Below are positions 36,885-47,127 of a stretch of 52,709 nt of DNA, piece by piece. The notes beneath the pieces were generated by a model. That model was not told the origin of the DNA. It saw only the letters and a list, made by a program, of their open reading frames with translations, and did not search any database. Every line of letters starts with the position of its first letter. Within the stretch, counting starts at the first letter, position 1. The translations under genes and the position numbers were made by a program. Source of the DNA: an uncultured Prevotellaceae bacterium (lineage in GTDB: Bacteria > Bacteroidota > Bacteroidia > Bacteroidales > Bacteroidaceae); assembly GCA_900318305.1 (NCBI GenBank), contig ONKB01000015.1:1-52709 (forward strand), in the 5' to 3' direction.

Positions 36885-37328
36885 TTAATCCTTAAGCAGT
36901 TTGTCAATAAAGGCATCAAGATCTGCATCAAGACCTTGCATAAGGTCCTCATGGTCTATAATGATAGACTCATCGTCGACTTCATATATCTCCGATATAG
37001 TCTCTTTTTCATCATCTACCAACACGAGGGTATAAGGATGCAATATTGACAATTCTTCAAAGTCTGATTTGTGATTCAATGCAAACTCCTTGAGGGTATC
37101 AATAACAACATCAACAAAATCTTCTTGATTATAATTAATCCAATCGGGGATGACTGTTGTTGCCAGCAACTGGTCGTCATCATCCAACAGATTGAGTTCT
37201 CCTGTATCCGACTTTGCCTGAAAACTGATGTCTGTCATGATACGGTTTTCCTCATTGGGCGGAAACACTCTGGAGAGTTTTGACAACAAATACTCCAATT
37301 GCTCTAATGTTTGATTATTGATGCTCAT
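36885..37328 (-). CDS. Acidic conserved-looking hypothetical protein
   Basis: 147 residues, very rich in Asp and Glu (LLDDDDQLL, DDEKETISEIYEVDDESIIIDHED), without signal peptide or membrane segment. The ends look helical (LEQLEYLLSKLSRVF; DADLDAFIDKLLKD) with a beta-like middle. I do not recognise the family. The codon pattern and a -7 box at 37355-37362 support it being real. It lies 78 bases downstream of the relA homologue on the same strand. It is probably a cytosolic, soluble protein. Confidence 0.72.
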   Translation of the reverse strand: MSINNQTLEQLEYLLSKLSRVFPPNEENRIMTDISFQAKSDTGELNLLDDDDQLLATTVIPDWINYNQEDFVDVVIDTLKEFALNHKSDFEELSILHPYTLVLVDDEKETISEIYEVDDESIIIDHEDLMQGLDADLDAFIDKLLKD

Positions 37329-37354
37329 TGAAAAGGTGTAATAGAATTGGAATC

Positions 37355-37362
37355 CAAAAATA
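37355..37362 (-). promoter_or_regulatory. -7 box (TATTTTTG) for the acidic hypothetical gene
   Basis: CAAAAATA on plus reads TATTTTTG on minus, 27 nt upstream of the start at 37328. No good -33. It suggests transcription independent of relA. Confidence 0.45.
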
Positions 37363-37406
37363 TAAAAAAATATGTAAAGCTACGGGATTCTTATCGTTTT
37401 TTCTGT

Positions 37407-39644
37407 CTATGAACGTGAAATATTTTTCACCCCCTTGACCGTCTTGAGTTTTTTAATGAGGTTATCTAAGGATTTGATGTTACTGACCATAACGGTGAGC
37501 ATACCCGAGAAAAGGCCGTCATCGGCACTAATGCTGAAAGAACGGATATTGATTTTCTCCTCTTTGCTGACTATACTGCTGATGTTGTTGACCACTCCGA
37601 GGTCGTCATTCCCGACAATACGGAGAGTGATGGGATAGCTGCCTTCAACACTGTTACCTGCCCAGCGGGCTTTAACGATGCGATAACCGAAACGCTCTCT
37701 CAGGGCATATGCATTAGGACAGTTGACTCGGTGAATCTTGACACCACCAGAGACGGTAACAAAGCCAAACACCTCATCGCCATATACAGGGTTACAGCAT
37801 CGGGCCAGAGTGTAATCCATTCCCTTAAGGTTGCTACCGATAATGAGCGCATCGGTATCATGAGACGGATGACTGCTGTCTTCCTGGAGGCTGAATTCCT
37901 CCGCGCTGTGGGCTGGCACCCTGTCGAGCATATTATTGTCATGCTTATAGAGTTCCACATAGGTGTCGATGATAGTATTGAGATCTATCTGTTCATCCAG
38001 TACCGCACGGTAAAAATTATAGACGTCCTTATATCCCAGTTTACGGCCAACCTGTATCATGAGGTTGCCATCAAAGTCAATTTTCCGGTTCCTGAATTTT
38101 CTTTCAATGATTTCCTTGGCGAGACTGGTTTCCTTGACCTCACGTTCCTTGACGCTTTGCCTGATTTTGGACTTGGCCTTACCAGTCATGACATAATTAA
38201 GCCAGTCATGCTTTGGATATTGGTTAGGACTGGTCAGGATGCTCACCTGGTCACCGCTTGTCAGGACATGGCGCATGGAGACATTCTTAGAACTCACGAT
38301 GGCTCCTGTGCAATGGTCACCGATATTAGTATGGATGGCATAGGCAAAATCCAGCACCGTAGCACCTTGAGGCAGTTTGTGGAGATCGCCCTGAGGAGTA
38401 AAAACATACACCTCTTCTGTTTTCAGCTCGCTACGAAACTGATCCATCAGTTGCATATCGTCACTGGATTCAAGAGCGCTTCTGATATTGGACAACCAAT
38501 CCTCCACGCCTGTGGCATCCTGTTTGACACCTTTGTAACGCCAATGTGCCGCCAGACCATGTTCGGCAATCTCATCCATACGCTCTGTACGAATTTGCAC
38601 CTCCACCCATTTGTTTTCCGGTCCAAGAACAGTAATATGCAGGCTCTCATAACCATTGCTCTTAGGTATTGACAGCCAGTCGCGAAGACGGCGGGGATTG
38701 GGACGATACTTGTCTGTTATAAGGCTATAAACCTGCCAACATTGCTGTTTCTCTTCCTTCAGGGGAGCATCTATAATGATTCTGATGGCAAACAGGTCAT
38801 AAACACCCTCAAAAGCACATCCCTGACGCTGCATCTTCTGCCATATAGAATGGATACTCTTGGTACGCCCCTTCATATGATACTTAATCTGTGCCCCATC
38901 GAGCATTTCCCGTATTGGTTGCATGAATTGTTCCATATATAATTCACGGGCATTCTTGGTGGCATTAAGTTTATCTTTTATATGATAGTAGGCATCATGG
39001 TCCATATACTTCAGAGACAAGTCCTCCAATTCACTTTTCAGTTTATACAGACCCAGTTTATGTGCAAGGGGCGCATACAGATAGGCAGCCTCTGACGATA
39101 TTCTCAAGCGGGCATCCTGATTAACATTGTCCCTAATCTGACGCATTAGATTGGTACGGCTGGCTATCATGATAAGTATGACCCGCATGTCCTCAGCAAA
39201 GGAAATAAGCAGATTGCGGAAGTTCTCACTGGCCACACTGGGACTCTTCGCATAGAGTTCCCGTATACTGATAAGACCATGCAAAATAGTCCTGACATTC
39301 CGGCCAAACAGATTCTCCAGTTTATCAAGGGAACCGTCATCAGAAAAATAAGGAGAAAGCAGGCAAGACTGCACGACTTCAACATTCTGGCCAATTTCCT
39401 CTATCACGACAAGAACAGTCTGCAGGGACTTAATCAAAGGATTAAAGCCAAAGATATCCCTCTGGAAACCCTTGTCCTTGACGGCATCCACGATAGTGTG
39501 TTTCAAGTCATAATACCGCTTTCCGGAAAAAGGTTCAGCATACCTGACACGTATAGACTTGTATAGTTCTATAACTATCCGCCGCTCATCTCCTTGGAAA
39601 TACTCCATCCTCTCTGAGTTAAGCAAGAGATGAAATCTTTTCAT
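37407..39644 (-). CDS. relA: RelA/SpoT homologue with degenerate hydrolase domain
   Basis: 745 residues from ATG 39644. The order is a hydrolase-like HD region (about 50-200), synthetase (about 230-370), TGS (about 400-460, VYVFTPQGDLHKLP), a Cys/His region (ARCCNPVYGDEVFGFV) and a C-terminal ACT domain. The synthetase looks intact: KGRTKSIHSIWQKM, YDLFAIRIII, SIPKSNGYESLHITV, EVQIRT. The HD region is not: where bifunctional enzymes have a HDxxED motif it reads SCLLSPYF, and the ADRLHNMRT-type motif reads ASRTNLMRQI. I infer a (p)ppGpp synthetase without hydrolase. It lies directly behind secA, and its start codon sits in a hairpin. Confidence 0.88.
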   Translation of the reverse strand: MKRFHLLLNSERMEYFQGDERRIVIELYKSIRVRYAEPFSGKRYYDLKHTIVDAVKDKGFQRDIFGFNPLIKSLQTVLVVIEEIGQNVEVVQSCLLSPYFSDDGSLDKLENLFGRNVRTILHGLISIRELYAKSPSVASENFRNLLISFAEDMRVILIMIASRTNLMRQIRDNVNQDARLRISSEAAYLYAPLAHKLGLYKLKSELEDLSLKYMDHDAYYHIKDKLNATKNARELYMEQFMQPIREMLDGAQIKYHMKGRTKSIHSIWQKMQRQGCAFEGVYDLFAIRIIIDAPLKEEKQQCWQVYSLITDKYRPNPRRLRDWLSIPKSNGYESLHITVLGPENKWVEVQIRTERMDEIAEHGLAAHWRYKGVKQDATGVEDWLSNIRSALESSDDMQLMDQFRSELKTEEVYVFTPQGDLHKLPQGATVLDFAYAIHTNIGDHCTGAIVSSKNVSMRHVLTSGDQVSILTSPNQYPKHDWLNYVMTGKAKSKIRQSVKEREVKETSLAKEIIERKFRNRKIDFDGNLMIQVGRKLGYKDVYNFYRAVLDEQIDLNTIIDTYVELYKHDNNMLDRVPAHSAEEFSLQEDSSHPSHDTDALIIGSNLKGMDYTLARCCNPVYGDEVFGFVTVSGGVKIHRVNCPNAYALRERFGYRIVKARWAGNSVEGSYPITLRIVGNDDLGVVNNISSIVSKEEKINIRSFSISADDGLFSGMLTVMVSNIKSLDNLIKKLKTVKGVKNISRS

Positions 39645-39651
39645 CTCTTGC
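39623..39651 (-). promoter_or_regulatory. Perfect hairpin covering the relA start codon
   Basis: GCAAGAGATGAAA (39623-39635) pairs perfectly over 13 bp with TTTCATCTCTTGC (39639-39651) with a 3-nt loop. On the minus strand the ATG at 39644-39642 lies inside one arm. No U run follows, so it does not look like a terminator for secA. It could block relA translation, or, if translation starts at the ATG at 39608, it would be a leader hairpin. Confidence 0.65.
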
Positions 39652-39662
39652 AATTAAAATTA

Positions 39663-42600
39663 TCAGGTAAACAAATTCTTGCCGTGACAGTTTTTGAATT
39701 TCTTTCCACTTCCACATGGACAGGGGTCATTCCTGCCTGGCGTCTTCTCTGCCACATAGGGCTCAGGACGTTGTCGTTCCCGTGTATCCTGCTGTGCTGC
39801 AGCCTGCTGGGCGGGGTCATTCAAATCACCATGGGTCTCCTGATACTTGGGACGGCGACGCGGTCCTTCAACAGGAGCTTCCTGAACCTCATCGGGACTC
39901 TGTATTGGAATCTGTCCACGCATAAGTATACTCGTCGTGCGATTGTATATTTTATCTATCATCGCATCAAACAGGGTAACGCTTTCCAGTTTAAAGATAA
40001 CCAGCGGGTCTTTCTGCTCATAGCTGGCATTCTGCACAGAGTGACGCAGGTCATCAAGGTCACGGAGGTTTTCTTTCCACTCATCGTCTATAATAGAGAG
40101 AAGGATACTCTTCTCAAAATTCTTTACCAGCGATTTACACTGGGTCTCATAGGCTTCCTTCAGATAGCATGTAATATTGTACACACGCTTTCCATCTGTA
40201 ATAGGAACAGCTATCTTATCATAGATTGAGCCTTGTGTTTCATAGACATTCTTTATCACAGGATAGGCTATCTCTGCCATACGCTCAGTACGGCGCTTGA
40301 AATTATCCATCACAGACTCAAATGCCTTCTCGTAGAGGACATTCCGGTCATTGGTTCCCTCAAATTCCTCCTGGGTGAAAGGAGCCTCAACAGCCATAAT
40401 CTTCAAGAATCTCTCCTGGCAGTTCTGCCAGTCATTATTCTCTATAATCTCCACACAACGGTCCCATATCATATTACTGATATCCATACCTATACGCTCG
40501 CCCATCAATGCATGGCGGCGTTTTTCATAAATAACTGTACGCTGCTTGTTCATGACATCATCATATTCCAGCAGGTGCTTACGGATACCAAAGTTATTCT
40601 CCTCCACTTTGCGTTGGGCACGCTCTATACTCTTGTTGATGATAGGAGATTCTATGACCTCTCCTTCCTTCACACCAAACCGGTCCATCACCTTCGCTAT
40701 ACGTTCGCTGGCAAAGAGACGCATCAACTTGTCTTCCAGGGAGACAAAGAATACAGAGGAGCCTGGATCCCCCTGACGTCCGGCACGACCACGCAACTGT
40801 CGGTCAACACGACGGCTTTCGTGACGCTCCGTACCGATAATTGCCAAACCGCCTGCGGCCTTAACCTCAGGAGAAAGCTTTATATCAGTACCACGACCAG
40901 CCATATTGGTAGCTATTGTCACCGCACCCATACGATTGCCGTTGGCATCAGGTGTACTCTGACCTGCCAGAGCCACGATATCAGCTTCTTTCTGATGCAA
41001 CTTGGCATTAAGCACCTGATGAGGAATCTTGTTCATAGTCAGCATGCGGCTCAGCAATTCGGAGATTTCCACGCTTGTAGTACCAACAAGTGTAGGACGC
41101 CCTTCGTTACGCATCTTGATAATCTCAGCAATAACTGCGTTATATTTCTCACGCTGCGTCTTATAGACACGGTCGTTCATATCTTTGCGCTGTACAGGCT
41201 TATTGGTAGGAATCTCAACAACATCCAGTTTATAGATATCCCAGAGTTCCTTTGCCTCAGTTATGGCAGTACCGGTCATACCTGCCAGCTTATGATACAT
41301 GCGGAAATAGTTCTGAAGGGTAATCGTAGCAAAAGTCTGTGTGGCGGCCTCTACCTTGACATGTTCCTTCGCCTCAACTGCCTGATGCAAGCCGTCACTC
41401 CAGCGACGGCCTTCCATAATACGTCCCGTCTGTTCATCCACGATTTTAACCTCACCGTTGATGACCACATACTCATCATCCTTGTTGAACATGGTATAGG
41501 CTTTCAACAATTGTAATATGGTATGAACGCGGTCGCTCTTTACGGCATAGTCTGCCAGGAGGGCATCCTTCTTGTCAAGACGTTCCTGGTCTGTCAACTG
41601 CTCATTCTCAAGGGCAGACAACTGGGCAGCGATATTGGGAAGGATAAACAGCGTAGGATTGTCAACCTGCTTGGCAAGCCACTCATTACCCTTGTCGGTC
41701 AGGTCAACACTATTGAGTTTTTCATCAACAACAAAATACAAAGGTTCTACAGCCTCGGGCATGCGCTTGTTGTTGTTTTCCATATATATTTCCTCTGTAT
41801 GCAGCATACCTGTCTTGATTCCAGGCTCTGAGAGGTATTTAATAAGGGCTTTGTTCTTTGGCAGGGCCTTGTGGCTGCGATAAAGCTGCAAGAATCCCTT
41901 CTCCTGAGACGCCTTGTCAGAGGAACCGATTAACTGTTTAGCTTCTGCGAGATACTCAGTTGCCAGTTTACGCTGTACTTCATACAGCTTCTCTATCAAC
42001 GGCTGATACTCTTCAAAACTCTGGTCATCACCTTTAGGAACAGGACCTGAAATAATCAACGGAGTACGCGCATCATCAATCAGCACAGAGTCAACCTCAT
42101 CCACGATGGCATAGTTATGGGAACGCTGAACCAAATCATCCGGGCTTATTGCCATATTGTCGCGCAGATAGTCAAAACCAAACTCATTGTTGGTTCCGAA
42201 GGTAATGTCTGCCTGATAAGCCTTGCGACGGGCAGCACTGTTTGGCTGATGTTTGTCAATACAGTCAACACTTAATCCATGGAACATATACAGCGGACCC
42301 ATCCATTCAGCATCACGCTTTGCCAGATAGTCATTCACAGTAACGACATGGACACCATTGCCTGTCAAGGCATTCAGGAAAACAGGCAGGGTAGCCACCA
42401 AAGTCTTTCCTTCACCTGTAGCCATCTCGGCGATGCGTCCCTTGTGCAAAACCACTCCGCCGAAAAGCTGTACATCATAGTGTATCATGTCCCACACGGT
42501 TTCATTACCTCCAGCTACCCAATGGTTATGGTACACAGCCTTGTCGCCCTCTATCTCCACAAAATCATGGGTTGTGGCCAGTTCGCGGTCAAAATCAGTA

Positions 42601-42992
42601 GCTGTGACCTCAATGGTTTCATTCTCGGCAAAACGGCGAGCCGTACTCTTCATGATGGCAAAAGCTTCCGGCATGACCTCATTCAGCTTTTCCTCCATAC
42701 GCTCAAGGACATCTTTCTCCAGTTTATCTACCTGGGAAAAGAGTTCCGCACGGTTCTCAATCGGAGTATCCTCTATGACAGCCTTTATTTTATTGATTTC
42801 CTCACGCAAATCATCGGCAGAGTGTTGAACCTTCTCCTGGAGTTCCTTGGTCCGATGACGCAGAACATCGTTGTCTGATTGATCTATTTCCTCGTAAACT
42901 TTCTTTACCTCTTCCACGAAAGGTTGTATCTCACGCATATCGTGGTCCGACTTGTTTCCGAAGAGCTTACTTATTAAAGCATTTATATTCAT
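39663..42992 (-). CDS. secA: Preprotein translocase ATPase SecA
   Basis: 1109 residues, the long form seen in Bacteroidetes (about 900 in E. coli). The Walker A region [57 protein letters not shown] and [15 protein letters not shown] define both helicase-like domains. The C-terminal zinc motif is [14 protein letters not shown], after a Pro/Gln-rich linker. The extra length lies mainly in the N-terminal and preprotein cross-linking regions. It drives Sec export of the many signal-peptide proteins encoded nearby. It is followed by relA and preceded by the phosphatase-like gene on the same strand. Confidence 0.97.
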   Translation of the reverse strand: MNINALISKLFGNKSDHDMREIQPFVEEVKKVYEEIDQSDNDVLRHRTKELQEKVQHSADDLREEINKIKAVIEDTPIENRAELFSQVDKLEKDVLERMEEKLNEVMPEAFAIMKSTARRFAENETIEVTATDFDRELATTHDFVEIEGDKAVYHNHWVAGGNETVWDMIHYDVQLFGGVVLHKGRIAEMATGEGKTLVATLPVFLNALTGNGVHVVTVNDYLAKRDAEWMGPLYMFHGLSVDCIDKHQPNSAARRKAYQADITFGTNNEFGFDYLRDNMAISPDDLVQRSHNYAIVDEVDSVLIDDARTPLIISGPVPKGDDQSFEEYQPLIEKLYEVQRKLATEYLAEAKQLIGSSDKASQEKGFLQLYRSHKALPKNKALIKYLSEPGIKTGMLHTEEIYMENNNKRMPEAVEPLYFVVDEKLNSVDLTDKGNEWLAKQVDNPTLFILPNIAAQLSALENEQLTDQERLDKKDALLADYAVKSDRVHTILQLLKAYTMFNKDDEYVVINGEVKIVDEQTGRIMEGRRWSDGLHQAVEAKEHVKVEAATQTFATITLQNYFRMYHKLAGMTGTAITEAKELWDIYKLDVVEIPTNKPVQRKDMNDRVYKTQREKYNAVIAEIIKMRNEGRPTLVGTTSVEISELLSRMLTMNKIPHQVLNAKLHQKEADIVALAGQSTPDANGNRMGAVTIATNMAGRGTDIKLSPEVKAAGGLAIIGTERHESRRVDRQLRGRAGRQGDPGSSVFFVSLEDKLMRLFASERIAKVMDRFGVKEGEVIESPIINKSIERAQRKVEENNFGIRKHLLEYDDVMNKQRTVIYEKRRHALMGERIGMDISNMIWDRCVEIIENNDWQNCQERFLKIMAVEAPFTQEEFEGTNDRNVLYEKAFESVMDNFKRRTERMAEIAYPVIKNVYETQGSIYDKIAVPITDGKRVYNITCYLKEAYETQCKSLVKNFEKSILLSIIDDEWKENLRDLDDLRHSVQNASYEQKDPLVIFKLESVTLFDAMIDKIYNRTTSILMRGQIPIQSPDEVQEAPVEGPRRRPKYQETHGDLNDPAQQAAAQQDTRERQRPEPYVAEKTPGRNDPCPCGSGKKFKNCHGKNLFT

Positions 42993-43036
42993 TTTGTTTA
43001 TCTGTTATATTTATGGATAATGTTTATTCTGTACAC

Positions 43037-44623
43037 TTAATTGCTAAAACCCGACAAAGCAGCTGTGGAACAGGCGTTTGGTGCCCTGATACGTATTATC
43101 TGTGACAAGGTCGGGGCAATGCAGTCTGTTGTTACAGGGGTCTCGATGACAGCCGATGTCAGATTGTTTCCATAGAAAATAATAGGGAACGGGATATACG
43201 ACTCTCTGACAAGCCGGTTATCCTTAGTATCTTCGTTATACAGACGCCAGCCGGGAGAAACCTGTACGAGGATGTCACCCGATGTCTTGGGATTATAGCT
43301 GTTGCGTATCCTGTTGATGCCAGGAGTCCATGCTCCAAGGAGCAGGCGTTGTGAGGTATAGACATCCTTCACACCATCACTATGCAACAGTATTTCCTGA
43401 CTGCGGTCCAGCACATCCGTGACACTCAGCTGTTTTGTTTCAAGCACCTTATGGTTAAGGTATATTTCGTTGCCAAAACAAGCCTCCACATACTGGGCAT
43501 TTCCGAATATGGCACTCAGATACATGTTCAGCAAGCCCGCAGTACGATTCATATAGAATGTACCGCCCGGGATGCGAAATTTTGACAGGTCAGCCGTTTC
43601 CTCATCTGAATATCCCGTTGATGTCAGGACAATCAGTATCCTGTTCTTTCCGACCTTGTTCTCAATTCCTTCAATCAGTTTCGCCAATGCCCTGTCCAGG
43701 CGCAAATAGGTGTCCTGCATCTCCATAGGAGATTCTGAGACAGGTTTATGCTCATAGTTACCGGCATAGAAAGTAACAGCCAGGTAGTCGGTAATATCAT
43801 CATTGCCAATTCCGCTGCCGTTTACACATGCCAGGGCAAAATCAGCAACGAAATCATTTACCAGTCCGCTTGTCGTAAAGGCTGTAAAGCGATGATCTCC
43901 CTTGAAACGGTATTCGAAAGGCTTCTTCATACCTCCCGAAAGGAAATAGCTGAAGTTGCCGCTTAGTTCAGACAGCGGTTTCCACACCATCGTCTTCAAC
44001 TCTTCGTCAAGCAGTTTGCCTCTGTCGGCAGCACTTGCCCAAGTGGGGAAATTACCGTAATACGAGGTGCCGCACCAACGACCTGTCAGGCGGTTTATCC
44101 AGAAAGCGCCGTCTGCAGCATGTCCGGCACTGAGGACAGCAGCATCCCTGAACGGAGCTATGGCATAGACAATTGATTTGCCCTCAGTAGAGACTTTCAG
44201 TTCATCACTTACTGTCGAAACATTCAGGAATCTCGGAGAGCTCTTCTCTCCCGTAAGATATCCGTCATATTTGTCGTCATCAACACAATATACAGGACGC
44301 AAGGTTTTGCGGTCAAGCCATTGGTCTCCTATAACACCATGATCATAAGGTATTGTCCCCGTTGCTACAGTCGCTATACACGAAGCCCTGTTAAGATTGC
44401 TCTGCGGATATTCCACATGGCTGTACACACGGCCCTCTTTCATCAGCATGTTGAACCCCTTTTCGCCGCAAACCGGCAAGAAGGCGTTCAGATAGTCGCT
44501 TCGCAGCTGGTCTATCGTGATGTTCACCACAACCCGTGGGACCTCTCTCATGACCTGGGCCTCTGAAGCAGACATAGCAACCACAGTCAGGAAAGGCAAT
44601 AGTATATTGTTCAACTTTTTCAT
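43037..44623 (-). CDS. Alkaline phosphatase superfamily protein with lost metal ligands
   Basis: 528 residues with a signal peptide (about 1-22). It is clearly related to PafA-type phosphatases/phosphodiesterases: NITIDQLRSDYL (D38), then NRASCIATVATGT where active enzymes have GH(A/T)(S/T)xYTG, and DTYLRLDRALAKLI. Later metal positions are not kept. The DxxxH motif before DTYLRLD appears as GNYEHKP, the universal ADHG motif is replaced by TSTGYS, and the C-terminal His segment reads VRESYIPFPIIFYG. I infer a pseudoenzyme or an enzyme with altered metal use. It sits between DUF4105 (9-base gap) and secA. Confidence 0.82.
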   Translation of the reverse strand: MKKLNNILLPFLTVVAMSASEAQVMREVPRVVVNITIDQLRSDYLNAFLPVCGEKGFNMLMKEGRVYSHVEYPQSNLNRASCIATVATGTIPYDHGVIGDQWLDRKTLRPVYCVDDDKYDGYLTGEKSSPRFLNVSTVSDELKVSTEGKSIVYAIAPFRDAAVLSAGHAADGAFWINRLTGRWCGTSYYGNFPTWASAADRGKLLDEELKTMVWKPLSELSGNFSYFLSGGMKKPFEYRFKGDHRFTAFTTSGLVNDFVADFALACVNGSGIGNDDITDYLAVTFYAGNYEHKPVSESPMEMQDTYLRLDRALAKLIEGIENKVGKNRILIVLTSTGYSDEETADLSKFRIPGGTFYMNRTAGLLNMYLSAIFGNAQYVEACFGNEIYLNHKVLETKQLSVTDVLDRSQEILLHSDGVKDVYTSQRLLLGAWTPGINRIRNSYNPKTSGDILVQVSPGWRLYNEDTKDNRLVRESYIPFPIIFYGNNLTSAVIETPVTTDCIAPTLSQIIRIRAPNACSTAALSGFSN

Positions 44624-44632
44624 CCTGAGATT

Positions 44633-45826
44633 CTATTTCCGAATACGGTATTCATATATAATATGGTTGGACATACTTCTTAACAACAAACATAGTGCCA
44701 ATATCTTTACCTCAACACTTATATATTGAGGTATCCAATAGGTTGCACAAATAAACACGAATAAATATATCCGTGCCACGGCATGATACAAACTTCGTTT
44801 ATGGCGTATCTCCTTGCCTATAATCCAATAGAGCAAAAAGAGGGGCAGCGGATTGAAGAGCAAGACCAGCCAATTGGAATCAACAGTAGGATGCTGGGAG
44901 AAGAGAAACATAAATGTAACCAGCAAACCCGCCAGTCCCTGCAATCCCAACATCACCAGGTCATACACCCAGCATGGCTTGGCCCGGTAAACATCCCATC
45001 CGGAGACCATCAGGGTAAGCACAAACAACGTCATGCAACAGGCAAACGGAGACAAGGGGAAACCTTTCTCATAAGCGATAACCCCGTCACTAAGCAATGA
45101 ATCAGACCTGAGTACCAGCGGCCTCACGCTGCCCGAACTATCTTTGATGAATGCCTCGCCGATGTCATGCTGCAAGCATACTGGAGAAAACTCCTGATGC
45201 TCACGGGAAGCATACCAGTCAGCCTCCGCACCGAGCAGCAGGTCCTGTCCGAACAGAGACCAGGCATAGGGCTTTGAGTATTCATGGACGATATCCCTCA
45301 ATGACTTGTCTGCTATATGTCCGGAATACATCACATCACCATCAATACAATTCTCTATCTGATCTCTTATGCGTGTCGCACAATTATCATAGAAGAAATT
45401 ATATCTGTAAGTAGCATTCTCAGGAAGACAATTCACCTTCAGAGCCTCAAACAAACGGAAGCATTCTTCCTGGGACAGATTCAGCACATCTTCCCTGACA
45501 CCAGTTTGGCGCATCCTGTAATTGTCCAGGAAAGACTCCAGGTCAGTAACACCACACAGGTAATCACACTCTCCCAACAGAAAGCGCCAGATAAAATAAG
45601 AGGAAGTGAAGCTGAACAAGCCATAATTGAACACATACTCATGCCCTGAATGAAAATCTCTGACCAGCAATGCCGTGTGGCCATAATACTGGTATATCTG
45701 TGTTCCGGGAGAACAAGTCAGGAGGCTGACTTCAAGACTATCCTCCCCCATTGAGTTGTTTTCCTGTGCATATACGGGAATACACAAGAACAATGGGAAC
45801 AACAGGAAACAGAGAATAATTTTCAT
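44633..45826 (-). CDS. DUF4105 protein with C-terminal membrane segments
   Basis: 397 residues from ATG 45826, 19 bases after the metallophosphoesterase stop, giving a signal peptide (MKIILCFLLFPLFLCIPVYAQ). The periplasmic DUF4105 domain (about 30-230; also called the Lnb N-terminal domain) has YYGHTALLV, YVFNYGLFSF and the Cys/Asn segment FYDNCATRIRD, features of a papain/NlpC-like thiol hydrolase. Four to five hydrophobic segments follow (about 250-390). Lnb is an apolipoprotein N-acyltransferase elsewhere; a lipid-related role here is only possible. Confidence 0.83.
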   Translation of the reverse strand: MKIILCFLLFPLFLCIPVYAQENNSMGEDSLEVSLLTCSPGTQIYQYYGHTALLVRDFHSGHEYVFNYGLFSFTSSYFIWRFLLGECDYLCGVTDLESFLDNYRMRQTGVREDVLNLSQEECFRLFEALKVNCLPENATYRYNFFYDNCATRIRDQIENCIDGDVMYSGHIADKSLRDIVHEYSKPYAWSLFGQDLLLGAEADWYASREHQEFSPVCLQHDIGEAFIKDSSGSVRPLVLRSDSLLSDGVIAYEKGFPLSPFACCMTLFVLTLMVSGWDVYRAKPCWVYDLVMLGLQGLAGLLVTFMFLFSQHPTVDSNWLVLLFNPLPLFLLYWIIGKEIRHKRSLYHAVARIYLFVFICATYWIPQYISVEVKILALCLLLRSMSNHIIYEYRIRK

Positions 45827-45845
45827 TCGATGGACCCTGTGATGA

Positions 45846-47015
45846 TTATCTGGCGCTGTATTCCCGTTCCCAGACAACTTTGCCGTCCAGATGCCGCACA
45901 ACAGCCTTAAACTTGTCACCTTGTGTGTTTACCTCCACACTACCCTGATTTGAATTAACCAGGACAGGATACTTTATCCGGGAGTTGGGTTCACAGTACA
46001 TGTCCCTATGGAGATGCCCGCATATCATCAGGTCAATATTCATATCATTCAATATCGGCGTGAACTTCTTCACGCAGTCAACAGGACCATGCCATTCATT
46101 CCTGCCATCTGTAGTCGGCATATGGGCAATGACTATCCTGTATTTGGCAGCCTTGTACAACGGATCGTCTTTCAAAGTCTTCAGCCATTCGGCCTGCTCT
46201 GTGCGGTATTGGTCATAGTCAGTTATGCCTGAATACTCAATATCATCATCAGGTTTATCCTCTCCCGTATCAAGCATGATAATATATACCGGCCCCATAT
46301 GCATGGCACCATACAGATGGGACTGACGGGGGTTGAAATAATCCTGGAAATGAGTGGCAAACTTTCCGCGTGTCTCATGATTACCCCTGACATAATACGG
46401 AGACTTGTTCTTGGCAAACAGACCAATACATTCATCCATAAAACCAGTAAAGAAGTCTTCACCCTTATTCACAATGGATATCATGTCACCGTTAAAGAAA
46501 ATCATGTCCCTGTTCTGATAATCAGCATATTTCAGCAAAGGAGTAATCACATCATGCCTGCCATGGACATCGTTCAACACCACAAAAGACACATCCTTCT
46601 TATTCTCTTCCAAGGTTTTGAAAGTCAGCGGCTTTTCGCGGTACACATCCGTAGATGCCACCTTGCCATACTGTACAAAAGTATTGGTATGGGAAAGCAC
46701 CTCCTTGGAGAACACCCTGTAACGATAGGTCACACCAGGAGTCAGACCTGTCAGGCGAACCACATGCAACGAATCTGTTCTCTTGACACCTATCTTTGTA
46801 TCATAGAACTTGCTGCGCTGTTCTGCATAGAAGTTTGTGCCATCATCCGGGGCAAGTTCCACCCACCCCACACTGGGTTTGTCAGAGAGCCAGACAATAG
46901 TGGCTTCTGTCTGATATACATTCTGCAGATAAGGCCCATGAACTATTCTTATGGCATGAATAATACTCGGTGAAAGGAAAATGAGGAACACCGCCAGAAC
47001 AAAAGACTTTTTCAT
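45846..47015 (-). CDS. Secreted calcineurin-like metallophosphoesterase
   Basis: 389 residues with a signal peptide ending IIHA (about 21). A fibronectin-type/purple-acid-phosphatase-like N-terminal domain (about 25-125; VHGPYLQNVYQTEATIVW, TPGVTYRYRV) precedes the catalytic domain. That carries the five metal motifs: LNDVHGR, FNGDMIS, GNHETRG, AHMP and CGHLHRD. It would hydrolyse phosphomonoesters or diesters in the periplasm. It is followed closely by DUF4105 and the degenerate phosphatase. Confidence 0.9.
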   Translation of the reverse strand: MKKSFVLAVFLIFLSPSIIHAIRIVHGPYLQNVYQTEATIVWLSDKPSVGWVELAPDDGTNFYAEQRSKFYDTKIGVKRTDSLHVVRLTGLTPGVTYRYRVFSKEVLSHTNTFVQYGKVASTDVYREKPLTFKTLEENKKDVSFVVLNDVHGRHDVITPLLKYADYQNRDMIFFNGDMISIVNKGEDFFTGFMDECIGLFAKNKSPYYVRGNHETRGKFATHFQDYFNPRQSHLYGAMHMGPVYIIMLDTGEDKPDDDIEYSGITDYDQYRTEQAEWLKTLKDDPLYKAAKYRIVIAHMPTTDGRNEWHGPVDCVKKFTPILNDMNIDLMICGHLHRDMYCEPNSRIKYPVLVNSNQGSVEVNTQGDKFKAVVRHLDGKVVWEREYSAR

Positions 47016-47042
47016 AACTGTTTCAGTTTGTCATATAATTTA

Positions 47043-47050
47043 CAAAAGTA
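47043..47050 (-). promoter_or_regulatory. -7 box (TACTTTTG) for the metallophosphoesterase operon
   Basis: CAAAAGTA on plus is TACTTTTG on minus, 28 nt upstream of the start at 47015. It would drive the metallophosphoesterase, DUF4105 and phosphatase-like genes, perhaps on into secA. Confidence 0.5.
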
Positions 47051-47127
47051 CAACTTTTAGTTGTCATACACATACAACATGTCTGCAATTTCTACGAAAC
47101 ATGCACAGACATCGCCATTCTGTCTTG

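Noticed and set aside
37731-38672. 313-codon plus-strand open frame
   Set aside because: Antisense to the relA homologue, no family features.
40233-41516. 427-codon plus-strand open frame
   Set aside because: It lies entirely antisense to secA, whose motifs are unambiguous; no domain or promoter supports it.
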